Assembly: GCA_005784505.1 (NCBI GenBank)
Contig: VCAZ01000113.1
Span: 1,077,001 to 1,141,000, forward strand
Length of the DNA: 64,000 bases
DNA from: Bagarius yarrelli
Lineage: Eukaryota > Chordata > Actinopteri > Siluriformes > Sisoridae
Direction: 5' to 3'
In this document: piece after piece, positions 1 to 12,042 of the stretch
Layout of the letters: the number at the start of each line of letters is the position of its first letter
How positions within the stretch are numbered: the stretch's first letter is position 1
Position numbers and translations under genes: made by a program
The notes under the pieces: generated by a model
Seen by the model: the letters and a program-made list of their open reading frames with translations, nothing else
Told to the model about the DNA's origin: nothing
Databases searched by the model: none

Positions 1-114
1 TTCTTATACGATGTGATGTCATTTTGGTTTGTTAAAACTATTCTTTTTGACATCTTGGAGTAAAAATATAGACTGAACCTGAGGCCACGGCTGATCTGCC
101 TCCGATAAAACAAA

Positions 115-118
<4 letters not shown>

Positions 119-146
<28 letters not shown>
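119..146. repeat. (CA)14 microsatellite
   Basis: Fourteen uninterrupted CA dinucleotides preceded by a short CAAA-type run. Confidence 0.95.
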
Positions 147-2472
147 GCCTCTCCAAATCGCAATATTTGCAAAAATTACATAATAACCAATTATTTTGAA
201 AGGTTACATTTTTGTTATCATTTGACAGTAACAGTGGAACACAGCCAAACGGAAGTTTTTTTCACTAAAAATGTACTTAAGTAACAGTAAAAATAAGCAA
301 CGACTGGCCATCTGGAAAGCAGGACGTTTAACAGAAAAGCAGGCTGGAAGTACACTTTCTTCTTGTAAGATTGCTAACTTAACACTGGGGCCTTTCTTTT
401 CCACCCTCCACACTTTAATGTGTGATTACACAGGGCTAAGTTAGTGCGATATGGGGGGATGCCTTTGGTGGAACAGACGCTAACTGTCCCCTGACTTGCC
501 ATTGCTCATAAAGGCCTTTCAGCTTCTTACTAAGCCACTTATGACTATGTCAGCACTAGCGGATAAAGCCTTCATGGCGGCAGGTCAGGCTTAAACATGT
601 CTGCACACCAGGGCAGTGTTGCAGATGTACCAAGCCAATTTACTAAAAGATCTGGATATAGGCAAGGAGGTAGACTATAATGCAGTTTAAACGCTAGGAT
701 TTTTTTAGGTGATACTGTCATTCAACGAGGTGAAATAGTTGAGGGAAGTGTTTCAGTGATTTCTCCCAGATGCCCGGGGCTGCTGGGCATTTTATAAAGC
801 CAAGCCTAAAACCAGAGCGCACTCCCCTACACCCCCATGCAGAAACATCAGAAGTGAAGGCATCACTCTCAGACAGGGACGTTGAGAGGAAAAAGAAAAA
901 CTACATGCTGTATTTTTCTTGAAGTCCATGGCCAGGGCACAGCAGTCTCCAGTAAGCATGAGAATGCCCATACCCTCTACCAAGGTACCACGGTGACTAC
1001 TCTAACTAGACCAACTTTAAGATGCTGGTTCCCTCAGTATTCTTTCTCACATACTAGGTCCTGCAGACTGTAAAAGTGGCTACAGAATCCAGTTTCTACC
1101 TTTTTTCAACAAGTTTGTCCACATGCTAGTGGACCCTGCGCAGACTCTGGTGATGGATTAAAAAGTAGACCCACTTCTAAGGAATGAGAACAAAAAACAT
1201 GTGCTTTGGCTCCTGTAGCAGCCGATTTAACCCTGTCCTCGCCCATATGAGTGAGTGGGGGAAGAGAAAATTCAGCTTTTTCCAGTTTAGAGGACCACCT
1301 ATTTTAGCATGATATGGGATTTAACAAGAATGCATATATGTCTGTGTCTAACATAATACCATTTGGTTTTGCTGTACATGAGACCTCTGCAGTGGTGACT
1401 CAAGACCAAGTGGCTCTATTTTAAGGGCAATTCAACATCAACCACCAGGAGGGTCTGCATTCGTGCCCACTGTTGGCACACCAGATCCCTTTGTAGGCTC
1501 AGGGCTGTGGGCTTGTCTGTATGCTTATCTTCCAATTGCTCTGCTCCTGGGAGTTCTGGAGTAAGTTCACCAAAACAGAGTCCAACTTCTGCAAGTAGCT
1601 CTATTCTGGCTGGTCTGTGGGTGTAGCCTCTGTGTGGGTGCAGTTTCTAGCATCCATCTCTCAACCATCATCTTTGGGTTACTTATGTAGCATCTTTATG
1701 TGCTGCCTCATATACGCCTTTACACTTTCTGGTCACTTACATCACCTGCTTTTGACGTTTTGCTCCTTTATTGGACTAATTACACATGTGCTTCAGAACA
1801 CGGTTCTAATTCGGTTCTACAGTTCTAATAGCATTTAGACGCAGTCTCTCATTACCTCAGTGAACCATGGTTACATTAGAGACGTTTTTAACACACGTAA
1901 ATTACGTCATTAACAGCAACACTAACTCAACACTGTACTACTCCTTTTACAGGTTGTCATACCTATAATTGTTTTTTAAAGCATCAAGAAAAATATGGAT
2001 TCACACTGAATTCAAAATTCTATTTACCTTTATGAGCATGTTTAATGTAAATTTTAAACTAAATTATTAATTAATAGCACAACATACTATTTTTTTGAGT
2101 TATGCTACTAATTAGTTTAATAACGCAGATGGTCTGCAAACACAGGCAGAACCTTAGTTTTGTATTCAGTTTTATCTTTTGTATACAGTTTTAAGTGATG
2201 TTGCCTCAAAGCAGATTTACATAAATCCAGATGTACATGTCAGCCAAAGGTAAAAATAACCACTAAATATTGGTGTTTTTTTTCTAAATGAGACATGGAT
2301 ATTACATTGTTTTCTACAGTTATTCGGTTGCAAAAAAACCCCCACCGATTATTAGCTTCTGTTCTGTTTAGTGAGGTTTTTTTTCTTACCTTATTTATTC
2401 AGGATGACACCATCTTCAGGCTGAAAAGCCAATGCCACACAGGAGCATAGTGACATGGAATTGCCATGACGT

Positions 2473-2486
2473 GCTGCCATGGTAAC
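2473..2486 (+). promoter_or_regulatory. X-box-like (RFX) site
   Basis: GCTGCCATGGTAAC differs at one base from the near-palindromic RFX X-box form GTTGCCATGGTAAC. This is a motif match only; occupancy is not shown by sequence. Confidence 0.35.
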
Positions 2487-2803
2487 TCTAGGGAAGCTTT
2501 TTTTTTGAAAGAGCAAATAAGTTATCTTCGTTTCCTTTTCAGCCAAGCAATTTATTTCCCTACTGCCTGCATTGGCATTCTGTGTTCCAGACACAACTAA
2601 TTATGTCTGGAAAGAATCCTGCTTGTTAGTGGTACATTGTAATTTGTTGATTTTTCAAATATGTATAAGTTCAGGTGACTTCTACAACATCGACCCAGGC
2701 AGTGAATTGAAGAGACTGTGTTTTCAGATCTAAATTATGTTCTTTAACAAGCAAAATGTGAGAGAAGGGCCACACAGGAAACTCACAGCCATATGTAATA
2801 TTA

Positions 2804-2833
2804 CACACTGCTCAAAAAAATAAAGGGAACACT
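2804..2833 (+). repeat. Left terminal inverted repeat of Tc1-like element
   Basis: Complementary to 4281-4311, with one substitution at the outermost base and a one-base length difference in the A run. Weaker similarity continues inward past GGGAACACT. Confidence 0.9.
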
Positions 2834-3043
2834 AAAATAACACATCGTAGATCTGAATGAATGAAATATTCTTATTAAATACTTTGTTCTTTACATAGTT
2901 GAATGTGCTGACAACAAAATCACACAAATCTATTAACTCATGGAGGTCTGGATTTGGAGTCACACTCAAAATTGAAGTGGAAAAACACACTACAGGCTGA
3001 TCCAACTTTGATGTAATGTCCTTAAAACAAGTCAAAATGAGGC

Positions 3044-4011
3044 TCAGTAGTGTGTGTGGCCTCCACGTGCCTGTATGACCTCCCTATAACGCCTGGGCAT
3101 GCTCCTGATGAGGTGGCGGATGGTCTCCTGAGGGATCGCCTCCCAGACCTGGACTAAAGCATCCGCCAACTCCTGGACAGTCTGTGGTGCAACGTGGCGT
3201 TGGTGGATGGAGCGAGACATGATGTCCCAGATGTGCTCAATTGGATTCAGGTCTGGGGAACGGGCGGGCCAGTCCATAGCATCAATGCCTTCGTCTTGCA
3301 GGAACTGCTGACACACTCCAGCCACATGAGGTCTAGCGTTGTCTTGCATTAGGAGGAACCCAGTGGCTGCACCGGCATATGGTCTCACAAGGGGTCTGAG
3401 GATCTCATCTCGGTACCTATTGGCAGTCAGGCTACCTCTGGTGAGCACATGGAGGGCTGTGCGGCCCTCCAAAGAAATGCCACCCCACACCATTACTGAC
3501 CCACTGCCAAACCGGTCATGCTGGAGGATGTTGCAGGCAGCAGAACGTTCTCCACGGCATCTCCAGACTCTGTCACGTCTGTCACATGTGCTCAGTGTGA
3601 ACCTGCTTTCATCTGTGAAGAGCACAGGGCGCCAGTGGCGAATTTGCCAATCTTGGTGTTCTCTGGCAAATGACAAACGTCCTGCACGGTGTTGGGCTGT
3701 AAGCACAACCCTCACCTGTGGACGTCGGGCCCTCATACTACCCTCATGAAGTCTGTTTCTGACCGTTTGAGCAGACACATGCACATTTGTGGCCTGCTGG
3801 TGGTCATCTTGCAGGGCTCTGGCAGTGCTCCTCCTGTTCTTCCTTGCACAAAGGCAATGATGTACTGGCCTGTCTCCTGGTAGCGCCTCCATGCTCTGGA
3901 CACTACGCTGACAGACACAGCAAACCTTCTTGCCACAGCTCGCATTGATGTGCTATCCTGGATGAGCTGCACTACCTGAGCCACTTGTGTGGGTTGTAGA
4001 CTCCGTCTCAT
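3044..4011 (-). pseudogene. Tc1-like DD34E transposase, frameshifted
   Basis: A transposase that binds the terminal repeats and carries out cut-and-paste transposition in the nucleus. The likely start is the ATG at 4009-4011 (MRRSLQPTQ...). The N-terminal part, with paired-like helix-turn-helix sequence (QVVQLIQDSTSMRAVARRF), is in one frame; the catalytic part is in another, open from 3892 to 3044. In that catalytic frame the triad is visible as D94 (LFTDESRF), D184 (LLMQDNARPH) and E219 (SPDLNPIEHIWD), with 34 residues between the second D and the E. The break lies near 3870-3890, just after RRYQETGQYI; compared with intact relatives as I remember them, about 20 codons are missing there. 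The DDE core itself has no stop. Inference: a recently inactivated copy. Confidence 0.9.
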
Positions 4012-4280
4012 GCTACCACTAGAGTGAAAGCACCGCCAGCATTCAGAAGTGACCAAAACATCAGCCAGAAAGCACAGGAACTGAGAAGTGGTCTGTGGTC
4101 ACCACCTGCAGAACCACTCCTTTATTGGGGGTGTCTTGCTAATTGCCTATAATTTCCACCTGTTGTCTATTCCATTTGCACAACAGCATGTGAAAGTGAT
4201 TGTCAATCAGTGTTGCTTCCTAAGTGGGCAGTTTGATTTCACAGAAGTGTGATTGACTTGGAGTTACATTGTGTTGTTTA

Positions 4281-4311
4281 AGTGTTCCCTTTATTTTTTT
4301 TGAGCAGTGTA
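4281..4311 (-). repeat. Right terminal inverted repeat of Tc1-like element
   Basis: Reverse complement of 2804-2833 (AGTGTTCCCTTTATT...GAGCAGTGTA), followed directly by the TA target duplication. Confidence 0.9.
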
Positions 4312-5727
4312 TATTACCAAAGCAATGTTCCAGCATGGCAATGCCCTTGTGCATTAATCTGAATTTATAAAAATCTGAATCTAATCTAAATCAACAATAG
4401 GGTGTACAAAAAACAAACGGGATGTAATGGCCAGCTGTCCTATTTTTGTCCATATAGGATAGTATCCATATATTATTTCAACGAATTTGCTCTAACATGG
4501 CTGACCAGCAGCATTAACTTTTCTGAAAATGGTTCTTAAAAGTTATTTCCCAAAATGTTCCAGACGTCTTATTAAGTCTACTGAGTCAGCATGGCTACAA
4601 ACACCGTCAGATTATGCAATAATGTTTGGGATTCTGTTACTTTACCAGAAAAAGTTCAAAAGTTGAATCTTCTGCATGAGCTAGGTAGTTCAACATGCCA
4701 CCAGGGAAGGTGAGGACTTTTGCACTTCCCTTCTGTATCTTAAGATTTTTAGCATAAAAGGATGACAGTTAAAAGTCTGAGAGAGGTTCCAGGGGAATGA
4801 AGGCCAAAAGCAAGGCATAAAACCTCAACTCAAAAAGATCTAAAGCTCTTTGTCTTCATCTCAGGAGAAGTGATGCCACTACAGCTCATTACTGTCGTTC
4901 CTTTTCCTTGTTTCTCCAGGGGATACTTTTTCATTTCATATTTTAAAACAAGCATCCCGCAGATTCTGTTCGCTAGCAACTCTAGAAGCGGAAGGAGCAG
5001 CCTGATCTTACTCCTGGCTATTCATGCTCCTGAAATTCACCTGTAAATGATGGAACAAGACAACCCTTGAATCACCAGAACATTGTCTGATCAGCAAGGG
5101 TAGGGACTAAAATGAAAAAAAAGAAAAATTTTGGGAATGTTAACAGACTGATAAATTAATGCTACATTGTTAAATTTTGTCTTGTTAAGTAAACCCCATA
5201 TTTGTATTTGAGGTGTGTAGTCCAAGGTTTGGAGAAAGTTTTGCAACAACAACAGAGAAACAATCCAATTAAAGTAGAATTACAAAAAAAGCATGTTAAG
5301 TTAAATATTTTCCCCGTGCCTTTCAGCAGTGAAATATCAGGCAGTATCCATCTTGGTTGGATTTACAGCTTATTCTAAAGGAAAGGATACACCCCAACTG
5401 ATTTTTTATTTTTAAGTTAAACTGCCTGCAAAGACTTTAAGTAAAACTATTATAAAAATAGGTTTAACTTTTAAATACTAAAATTGGCTAATTTTATTTA
5501 TTATTAATGAAATTATTAATGTGTTACAGAAGTGCAGAAAGTTAAAAATATAGTAAAAGTAAATAAAAATTCGGGAAAAGTTGGTACTTTTTTAAAATTT
5601 GAATAAATGAAAACTTGAATACTCTCAAATCACAGAATTCAATATTTCTTTTACAATAGAACAGAGATAAAATAACACATCTCAAAAACAGGTCCCAAAA
5701 AGTCAAAAGTTTTCATTTTATTTAAAT
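4312..5727. other. Gene-free AT-rich spacer
   Basis: No coding signal seen. A short stretch at about 4431-4458 (TTTTTGTCCATATAGGA) resembles the end of the Tc1-like family present at 45770-46074 and may be a relic of it. The remainder is unremarkable AT-rich DNA. Confidence 0.45.
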
Positions 5728-5820
5728 AGTGAAGTGAGAAGTGAACAGCGAGCGAGCACGAGAGCACAGCGAGCGACGAACTAAAGAAAACAAACAAATC
5801 AGCAACTTACGGTACGTAAA

Positions 5821-6743
5821 ATGGCAAACTTTCAGCTTGTTCAGTGTGTAGAGTGCAGGATGTTTAGAGAGTCTTCTTCCGCCATTAGCGATATATTTAT
5901 TTATGATAAATGTTTGCTAGTTAGCACTTTGGCGGAGAAGATCCTAGTCTTAGAGGAACGCATCCAGACTTTAGAGAGGGTTAGCAAGGAAGCGATTAGC
6001 TCTCCCTTAGCGGCGAGCCTGGATGCTACAGGCGTAGCTAGCCTGCTCCCGACTTCGGCATTAGAGCCCTCACAGCGGGGCGAATGGGTGACGACTCGGC
6101 GGCATACTTGCGCAGCCAAAGCTACGGCTAAGGCTTCGGCTAAGGCTAAAGCTAAGGCTAAGGCTAACCCACCGGAGCATGCCACTACGCTTCACGTGCC
6201 CAATAGATCTGCCCTCCTCAGTGAAGCACCCACTGAGAAACCTGAAGGTACTCTGGTTATTGGAGATTCCATAGTGAGGCACGTGAAACTAGCTAGGCCT
6301 TTAGGGGCCCCAGCGGCAGTAGTTAGATGTTTGCCAGGAGTTAGAGCACCGGACATAGCAGATAATCTTAGGGCTGTAGGCCAGCATAGATTTTTCAAAG
6401 ATAGTGGTTCATGCTGGTGCTAACGATATACGCCTTCGACAGTCGGAAACTAGTAAGGCTAACTTTATAGAGGTGTTTAAATTAGCGAAGGCGATGTCCG
6501 ATGTCGTAGTATGCTCTGGCCCCATACCAATGCGACGTGGTGACATAGCTTACAGCAGGTTATGGTCACTGGATGTCCAGGTGGTGCTCCGAAAACAGTG
6601 TGGGCTACATCGACAATTGGAAAACTTTTGAGGGCAAAGCTGGCCTGTTAGGACGGGACGGTGTCCATCCCACCCGGGAAGGAGCCACTCTCCTTTCTTG
6701 TAACATGGCTCATAGTCTTAGAATAGGACTAGTTAATCGTTGA
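5821..6743 (+). pseudogene. LINE ORF1 with SGNH/GDSL esterase domain, frameshifted
   Basis: ORF1 proteins of L2/CR1 LINEs bind RNA, and many carry an esterase-like domain. The start ATG at 5821 opens a frame with a cysteine pair near the N terminus (VQCVECRMF), then a short coiled-coil-like stretch (LAEKILVLEERIQTLERV), then an Ala-Lys repeat (about 6109-6168). The esterase nucleophile block VIGDSIVRH has its Gly-Asp-Ser codons at 6262-6270. The frame breaks near 6395-6404; HAGANDI, the block-III-like Asn motif, continues in another frame. A second break near 6560-6600 leads to the catalytic Asp-His block (GRDGVHPTREG, about 6650-6680), ending at the TGA at 6741-6743. All three esterase blocks survive although the reading frame does not. 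Confidence 0.82.
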
Positions 6744-6839
6744 CTACCCAGAGCCCAGGTCAAGCAGCAGATCAACAGGCTAATCCGACCGTCTGCTAGC
6801 TGCACAGAGTCGTCACTCAGGGTCCATAATATTGAGACT

Positions 6840-9808
6840 GTGTCTGTTCCCCGAGCTAAACAATATAAATATAGAAAAACCCCAAAAGTTTGCTTTAGTA
6901 ATTTAATTAATATAGATATTCGTAACTCAGAGAATACTGAACACACAGCCTGCACCTCGGATCTGAAGCTAGGATTGTTAAACATTAGATCTCTTACTTC
7001 TAAAGCGCTTATGGTTAATGAAATGATCTCAGATCTGGATTTTGACATTTTATGTTTAACAGAAACCTGGACTAAACCGGATGAGTATGTAGCATTAAAT
7101 GAAGCTAGCCCTCCAGCTTTCAGCTACATACATCAGCCTCGCCCTAATGGTAGAGGTGGAGGCGTCGCAGTTATTTATAATAATAATCTAAACTATCGTA
7201 CAGAAACATGGACGAAATTTTAATTCATTCGAAGCTCTCTACAGTAACCTTACATCTGCAGAGACAAATAATAAGCAGAGTCAGTCGATTTCTCTAGTTC
7301 TTATTTACAGACCCCCAGGACCGTACTCCGAATTTCTTAGTGAATTTGCAGATTTTCTGTCTAACCTGGTTGTCTCCGTTGATAAAGCGTTAATTGCTGG
7401 AGACTTTAATATTCATTTTGAAAACTCAGACGACCCGCTGAGAACAGCATTTATGTCCTTACTCGACTCAGTGGGAGTAAATCAGTGTGTAATAGGACCC
7501 ACTCATAAAGCAGGTCACACATTAGATTTAATATTATCTTTCGGAATAAGTATAAGTAATATAGTAACAACTCCTCAGTGCGAAATTATTTCTGATCACC
7601 ATCTTATATCGTTTAAAATGCGTCATACTAATAATGCACATGTAGCGCCGCGCTACCGCTTTAAACGTACACTTACATCAACTTCTGCTCAGAGCTTTAT
7701 TAATTATCTTCCAGAATTGTCTTCTGTCATTGGATCGCCGTCTGATCCAACAGAACTTGAGCAGGCGACTGAATATATAGATGCCGCATTCCGCTCTACA
7801 TTAGATAACGTGGCTCCAGTTAAAAGAAAAATAATTAAAGATAAGAAACTCGCTCCATGGTATAATGAACACACACGCTCTTTAAAACAGAGCGCCTGTA
7901 AACTAGAACGTAAATGGCGCCAAACTAGATTGTTGGTTTTCCAGGCAGCATGGAAAGAGGGAATTCTAGCTTATAAAAAAGCTCTTAGTGTAACTAGATC
8001 AACGTATCTTTCTAACCTTATTGAAAATAATAAAAATAATCCTAGATTTCTATTTGACACCATCGCAAAATTAACAAGGAATAAGACAACCTCAGAAACC
8101 TGCACCATAACTGCGTGCAGCAGTGAGGATTTCATGAACTTTTTTGATAATAAAATTGCAAACATTAGGCAGAAAATTCACGCTCTAAAACCAGACCTTT
8201 CAAATGATTCTGATGAACAACTAACCGCATCAGATCAGAACTTTTTACTCCTCTGGAAGAGAAAAACCTAATCGCACTCATCTCTTCCAAAAAATCGTCA
8301 ACTTGTGTGTTAGATCCTATACCAACACACTTTCTTAAGCAAATTGTACCGGCAGTATCAGAACCCCTGTTGAAAATAGTTAACTCTTCTCTCAGCAGTG
8401 GGTATGTTCCCAAATCTTTTAAATTAGCAGTTATTAAACCTTTAATTAAGAAACCTGACCTTGACCAAAATGAGCTGTCAAACTACAGGCCGATATCTAA
8501 CCTTCCGTTTATCTCTAAAATCCTAGAGAAGGTAGTAGCGCAACAGCTATGTTCATATTTACAAAGAAATAACATACACGAACTTTATCAATCAGGATTC
8601 AGGCCTCACCACAGCACAGAGACAGCACTGGTCAAAGTAGCTAATGACCTCTTACTGGCATCCGATCAAGGCTGTGTCTCGTTGCTTATATTACTTGACC
8701 TTAGTGCGGCTTTCGACACCATAGATCACAATATTCTTCTTCACAGATTAAAAAAATTAGTAGGAATTAAAGGAACAGCTCTTGCGTGGCTCAGGTCCTA
8801 TTTAACCGATCGTTACCAGTTTGTTGATTTAAATGGTGATTATTCTGCGTGCTCCCTTGTAAAGTATGGTGTTCCACAGGGCTCGGTTTTAGGCCCACTT
8901 TACATGCTGCCTCTGGGAAACATAATTCGTAAGCATGATATCAGTTTCCACTGTTACGCTGATGACACACAGTTATACGTCTCATCAAGGCCTGATGCGA
9001 AAGGCCAGTTTAATAAAATTGAGCAATGTGTGAAGGAAGTAAGAGATTGGATGTTATGCAATTTCCTCTTGCTTAACGCTAACAAGACGGAGGTTCTGGT
9101 TCTAGGACCACAGGTAGCTAAAAGTAAGCTTCTGATCACACCTTAACCCTAGACAGTCTTTCTGTTTCACCAAGTGCAACAGTAAAAGATCTGGGTGTGA
9201 TTTTAGACTCCAATCTCTCATTCGAGGCCCATGTCGACAATATTACCAGGATAGCATTCTATCATCTCAGAAATATTGCTAAAATAAGAAATATCTTGTC
9301 ACTTACTGATGCCGAAAAATTAGTTCATGCGTTTATCACATCCAGGCTGGATTACTGTAACGCTTTACTGTCTGGATGTTCAACTAGGTGCATTAATAAA
9401 CTTCAGTTAGTCCAGAACGCAGCAGCGAGAGTCCTCACTAAAACTAAAAGATACGAGCACATCACGCCAGTCCTATCCACACTGCGTTGGCTCCCAGTGA
9501 GACACTGCATCGATTTTAAAATACTACTTTTAACTTATAAAGCTCTAAATGGTCTCGCGCCGCAGTACCTAAGCGAACTTCTAGTGTCTTACGTTCCGTC
9601 ACGCCTACTTCGATCAAAGGATGCAGGCTGCCTGTCAGTACCGCGCATTATAAAAACTACAGCAGGGGGCAGAGCCTTTTCTTACAGAGCCCCAAAGCTA
9701 TGGAATAGCCTCCCTATGTATGTTCGGGAATCAGACACAGTCTCAGTGTTTAAGTCCAGGTTAAAAACGTACTTATTTAATCAAGCATTTTGTATTGATT
9801 CCCCTTAG
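6840..9808 (+). pseudogene. LINE ORF2 endonuclease-reverse transcriptase, frameshifted
   Basis: ORF2 nicks the target DNA and copies the LINE RNA at the nick. The start is uncertain; coding similarity begins around 6840-6960. Endonuclease motifs in order: LNIRSL, LTETW, GRGGGVAVIY, then after a frameshift near 7213-7222, LIYRPPG, AGDFNIHFEN and the terminal SDHHLISF (about 7600). A second frameshift near 8242-8250 leads into the reverse transcriptase: LSNYRPISNLPFISKILE, GFRPHHSTETAL, motif A LLDLSAAFDTIDH, GVPQGSVLGPL and YADD (8955-8966). A few residues appear missing after VLGPL. A third frameshift near 9140-9160 leads to the C-terminal region (SRLDYCNALLSG, LRWLPVRHCIDFK, LWNSLP), ending at 9806-9808. 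Three breaks make this a pseudogene. Confidence 0.9.
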
Positions 9809-10585
9809 ATAAAGGAGCAGATCTGGGGGACTCATGGGTGTTGAGTATTATGGTGATCTGGTATGTTTAGATGCTGTCTTCCCCTCTCTTATTGATCACG
9901 GTGTTGATGATGAGAGCGGCTGGTTGCTTAACATATCAGGGAGCCCTCATGTCTGTGTTTCCCTCTGGTTCTCCTTTTAGTTATGCTGACCTAGTTAGTC
10001 CATCCTTGCACTCTACATTATTCACTTAATCAATCCAAACCGTGTGATTACATTGTCACTTAACTGTTTTCCTTCTTTTTGCCTTCCTTTCCCTCTCTCT
10101 CTCTTTCTCTCTCTCTCTCTCACTGTTGAGTTACATACGCCACAATGGAGCTGCCGGTGATCCAGACCCCACCTCCAACCCGGTCCTGTGGGCCGTTCCC
10201 TGTGACCTGCCCAGCGGATGATGCATCACCAGGGTTACCTAGGACGACCCACTTCGCCATAAAGACGTTCCAGTTGCTCTTTAAGGACTAATGATTTAAG
10301 TTGTTCACACACACACAATGTAACCTCATAATCCCTGCTACCTGTTTTCACCCAAATGAGGATGGGTTCTCTGTTGAGTCTGGTTCCTCTCAAGGTTTCT
10401 TCCTATCTCATCTCAGGGAGTTTTTCCTTGCCACCGTCGCCCCCGGCTTGCTCATCAGGGACAAACTGATTTCTGTTTTATTCTGTCTCATAATTTCTTA
10501 AATTGTGTAAAGCTGCTTTGTGACAATCACCATTGTAAAAAGCGCTATACAAATAAAACTGAATTGAATTGAATTGAACATTGTA
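9809..10585 (+). other. 3' UTR and tail of the L2-like LINE
   Basis: Non-coding part of the element. It contains a CT-rich run (about 10090-10120), the segment around 10370-10445 (TTGAGTCTGGTTCCTCTCAA) that recurs in fish L2 3' ends, AAAGCGCTATACAAATAAAA and the short tail repeats. Confidence 0.75.
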
Positions 10586-10806
10586 GTATGATTTTAAGTC
10601 TTAAAATTTGGTGAATTTAAAGCATCAGTTGTTTAAATAGTTGAGGAAAAACAGCAGTTGTCTGATTTAGACCTTAATACTTATAGAGTCAGCCTGATGT
10701 GTGTGTCAAGCTGGTAGTCTAGAGAGTCAGGTGTTAAAATACAGGAAGAAGACGTACAAGAGACGTATTTAGAAACCATTTTGGATTGCTGCTTAACTGT
10801 GTTTCA

Positions 10807-11130
10807 GTTGGGCAAGGTTATTCATATAGCACATTTTACACACAGTGTTAATTCAAAGAGCCTTACATAAAAGGAATTAAAATGATCATAGTAAAAGGTA
10901 AAAATAAAATTTAAAAATTTTGATTTAAAAAATTGATTTAAAATAAATGAAAAACAGTTAAAAATATGAAATCGGGAATAGGGCTGTTAATTTCATCAGT
11001 GCTTTGGCAGTGGGATTTGATAGGGCTGTACTCATAGGATTTTTCACATTATTTCACACAGTGGCAGCATATACAGGTTAAACAAAAGTGGCACAAACAT
11101 TCAACCTTGTGGGGCTCCGCACATCCACTA
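10807..11130 (-). repeat. LINE-derived remnant, apparently reversed 3' end
   Basis: The segment from 10807 (TATTCATATAGCACATTTTA ... TTCAAAGAGCCTTACAT) looks like the reverse complement of a fish LINE 3' tail. Downstream, AACCTTGTGGGGCTCCGCA (about 11103-11121) also resembles antisense LINE sequence. It is too decayed to assign to a family firmly. Confidence 0.45.
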
Positions 11131-11810
11131 GCGCTCAGCCATCTGTGTTCCCCTCTCTGGCCTCGCTGTGCTTTTTGCTCCCGCCCTCTGTCCTAGCCGT
11201 GCTCCCCGCTTCCCCCTTTGGCCTCGCTGTGCTGTACTCTAATGCTATATGCTGTAGTTTCCCCTCAAGACCACCAGATAGCAGAAAATATATATTTATA
11301 TTTATATTAAAATATATTAGTGATTCCGATTTTTTGTTTGTATTCTTCCTGTTTTGCTTACTGGGTCGCATCTTTCTTTCTTTATTGTATCCAGGTGTTT
11401 CTCATTTTAACCTGTTCATATCTTTGTACATATATACCCCATGTTTCTGGCTTTTGTTATTTCCTATGTCTTCCTCATCCCAGGTATCTCCTTTGTTTAT
11501 GCATACCACTAAACGCCAATGCTAACAGCTAGTCTAGTCTAGTTATAAGAGTTTTCTGTGAGCCTGTTCTTATGTTCAGGTTTGGATTTTTTAAAGCTAT
11601 TTTCTTTGTTGAATAAAAACCGGTTGGAGGTTTTATGCGCAACAGAAACGTCGCATCGCTGACAAATGTGGATACTGTTTGTTAGTCCGACTGGAAGACA
11701 CAATAGTCCTGGGACGTCAGGATAGCGATTTTGCAAGCTCTACTGTCGTTTAGGCTCAAGCATACCCACTTATTTAAATGTTACGGTATACACAGAATAA
11801 AAGAAATATA
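11131..11810. other. No gene; possible repeat debris
   Basis: A C/T-rich stretch (11140-11270) gives accidental open frames. The T-rich part from about 11380 to 11525 resembles family R (see 33875-34310), including a CTAGTCTAGTCTAG run, but the match is weak. Confidence 0.3.
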
Positions 11811-12023
11811 TTATGGTTGACAAATTATTTCATGGTAACAATATTTTCTGTCATGACATTTGACGACCATCCTAAAAAGCCAGACCCAGTTTTCCAGTCT
11901 CTTTGGTCTGTCATGATTGAAAGTGTCATACGCAGCATTGAAATGTAGAAATGCCAGCACTGATATTTTGCCAGAATTGGAGTTTAAGTGAATATTATCA
12001 TTATCTTTATGAACAGTCTCCAT
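11811..12023 (-). pseudogene. Reverse transcriptase fragment of a LINE
   Basis: Read on the minus strand, a 70-residue frame contains ISVLAFLHFNAAYDTFNHD followed by RLENWVWL. This matches the layout of LINE reverse transcriptase motif A (LLDLSAAFDT.DH) and the RLENWVGL sequence after it, with the catalytic Asp region degraded (F.NAAYDT). It lies head to head with plus-strand LINE sequence that starts just to its right, so the two may be one insertion with an inverted 5' part. Non-functional. Confidence 0.6.
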
Positions 12024-12042
12024 GCTTTATTGGACCTTTATA

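Larger units (their letters stand above)
1..2803. other. Gene-free unique sequence, left edge
   Basis: No exon-like open frame with splice sites or recognisable protein similarity is visible on either strand. It holds one CA microsatellite and one X-box-like site, listed separately. It could be intergenic or part of a large intron; the sequence does not decide. Confidence 0.5.
2804..4311 (-). mobile_element. Tc1-like DNA transposon with both ends
   Basis: The element is about 1.5 kb, the usual Tc1 length, bounded by inverted terminal repeats and flanked by TA at 2802-2803 and 4312-4313, the standard Tc1/mariner target duplication. The ends read CACTGCTCAAAAAAATAAAG at the left and its complement at the right; they differ by one base at the outermost position and one extra A in the poly-A run. 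The single gene, on the minus strand, is a DD34E transposase broken by a frameshift. I recognise this TIR family from teleost and lamprey Tc1 elements. Both ends are retained, so it could in principle be moved by transposase supplied from another copy, but it probably cannot move itself. Confidence 0.93.
5728..10585 (+). mobile_element. L2-like non-LTR retrotransposon, near full length
   Basis: About 4.9 kb in the order expected of L2/CR1-group LINEs: GC-richer 5' leader with GAGCGAGC-type repeats (about 5740-5780), ORF1 with an SGNH esterase domain, ORF2 with AP-type endonuclease then reverse transcriptase, a 3' UTR of roughly 0.75 kb, and a tail of TTGAA-like repeats (GAATTGAATTGAATTGAA at about 10560-10577). 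The tail is preceded by GCGCTATACAAATAAAACTG, typical of fish L2 ends. No poly-A tail or clear target duplication was identified. Several frameshifts in both ORFs make it inactive. It interrupts AT-rich sequence and is visibly richer in GC than its flanks. Confidence 0.88.

Noticed and set aside
3339..3749. 136-residue open frame on the plus strand
   Set aside because: Antisense shadow of the Tc1 transposase.
11088..11525. 145-residue open frame
   Set aside because: Made of C/T- and T-rich sequence in repeat debris; no recognisable domain.
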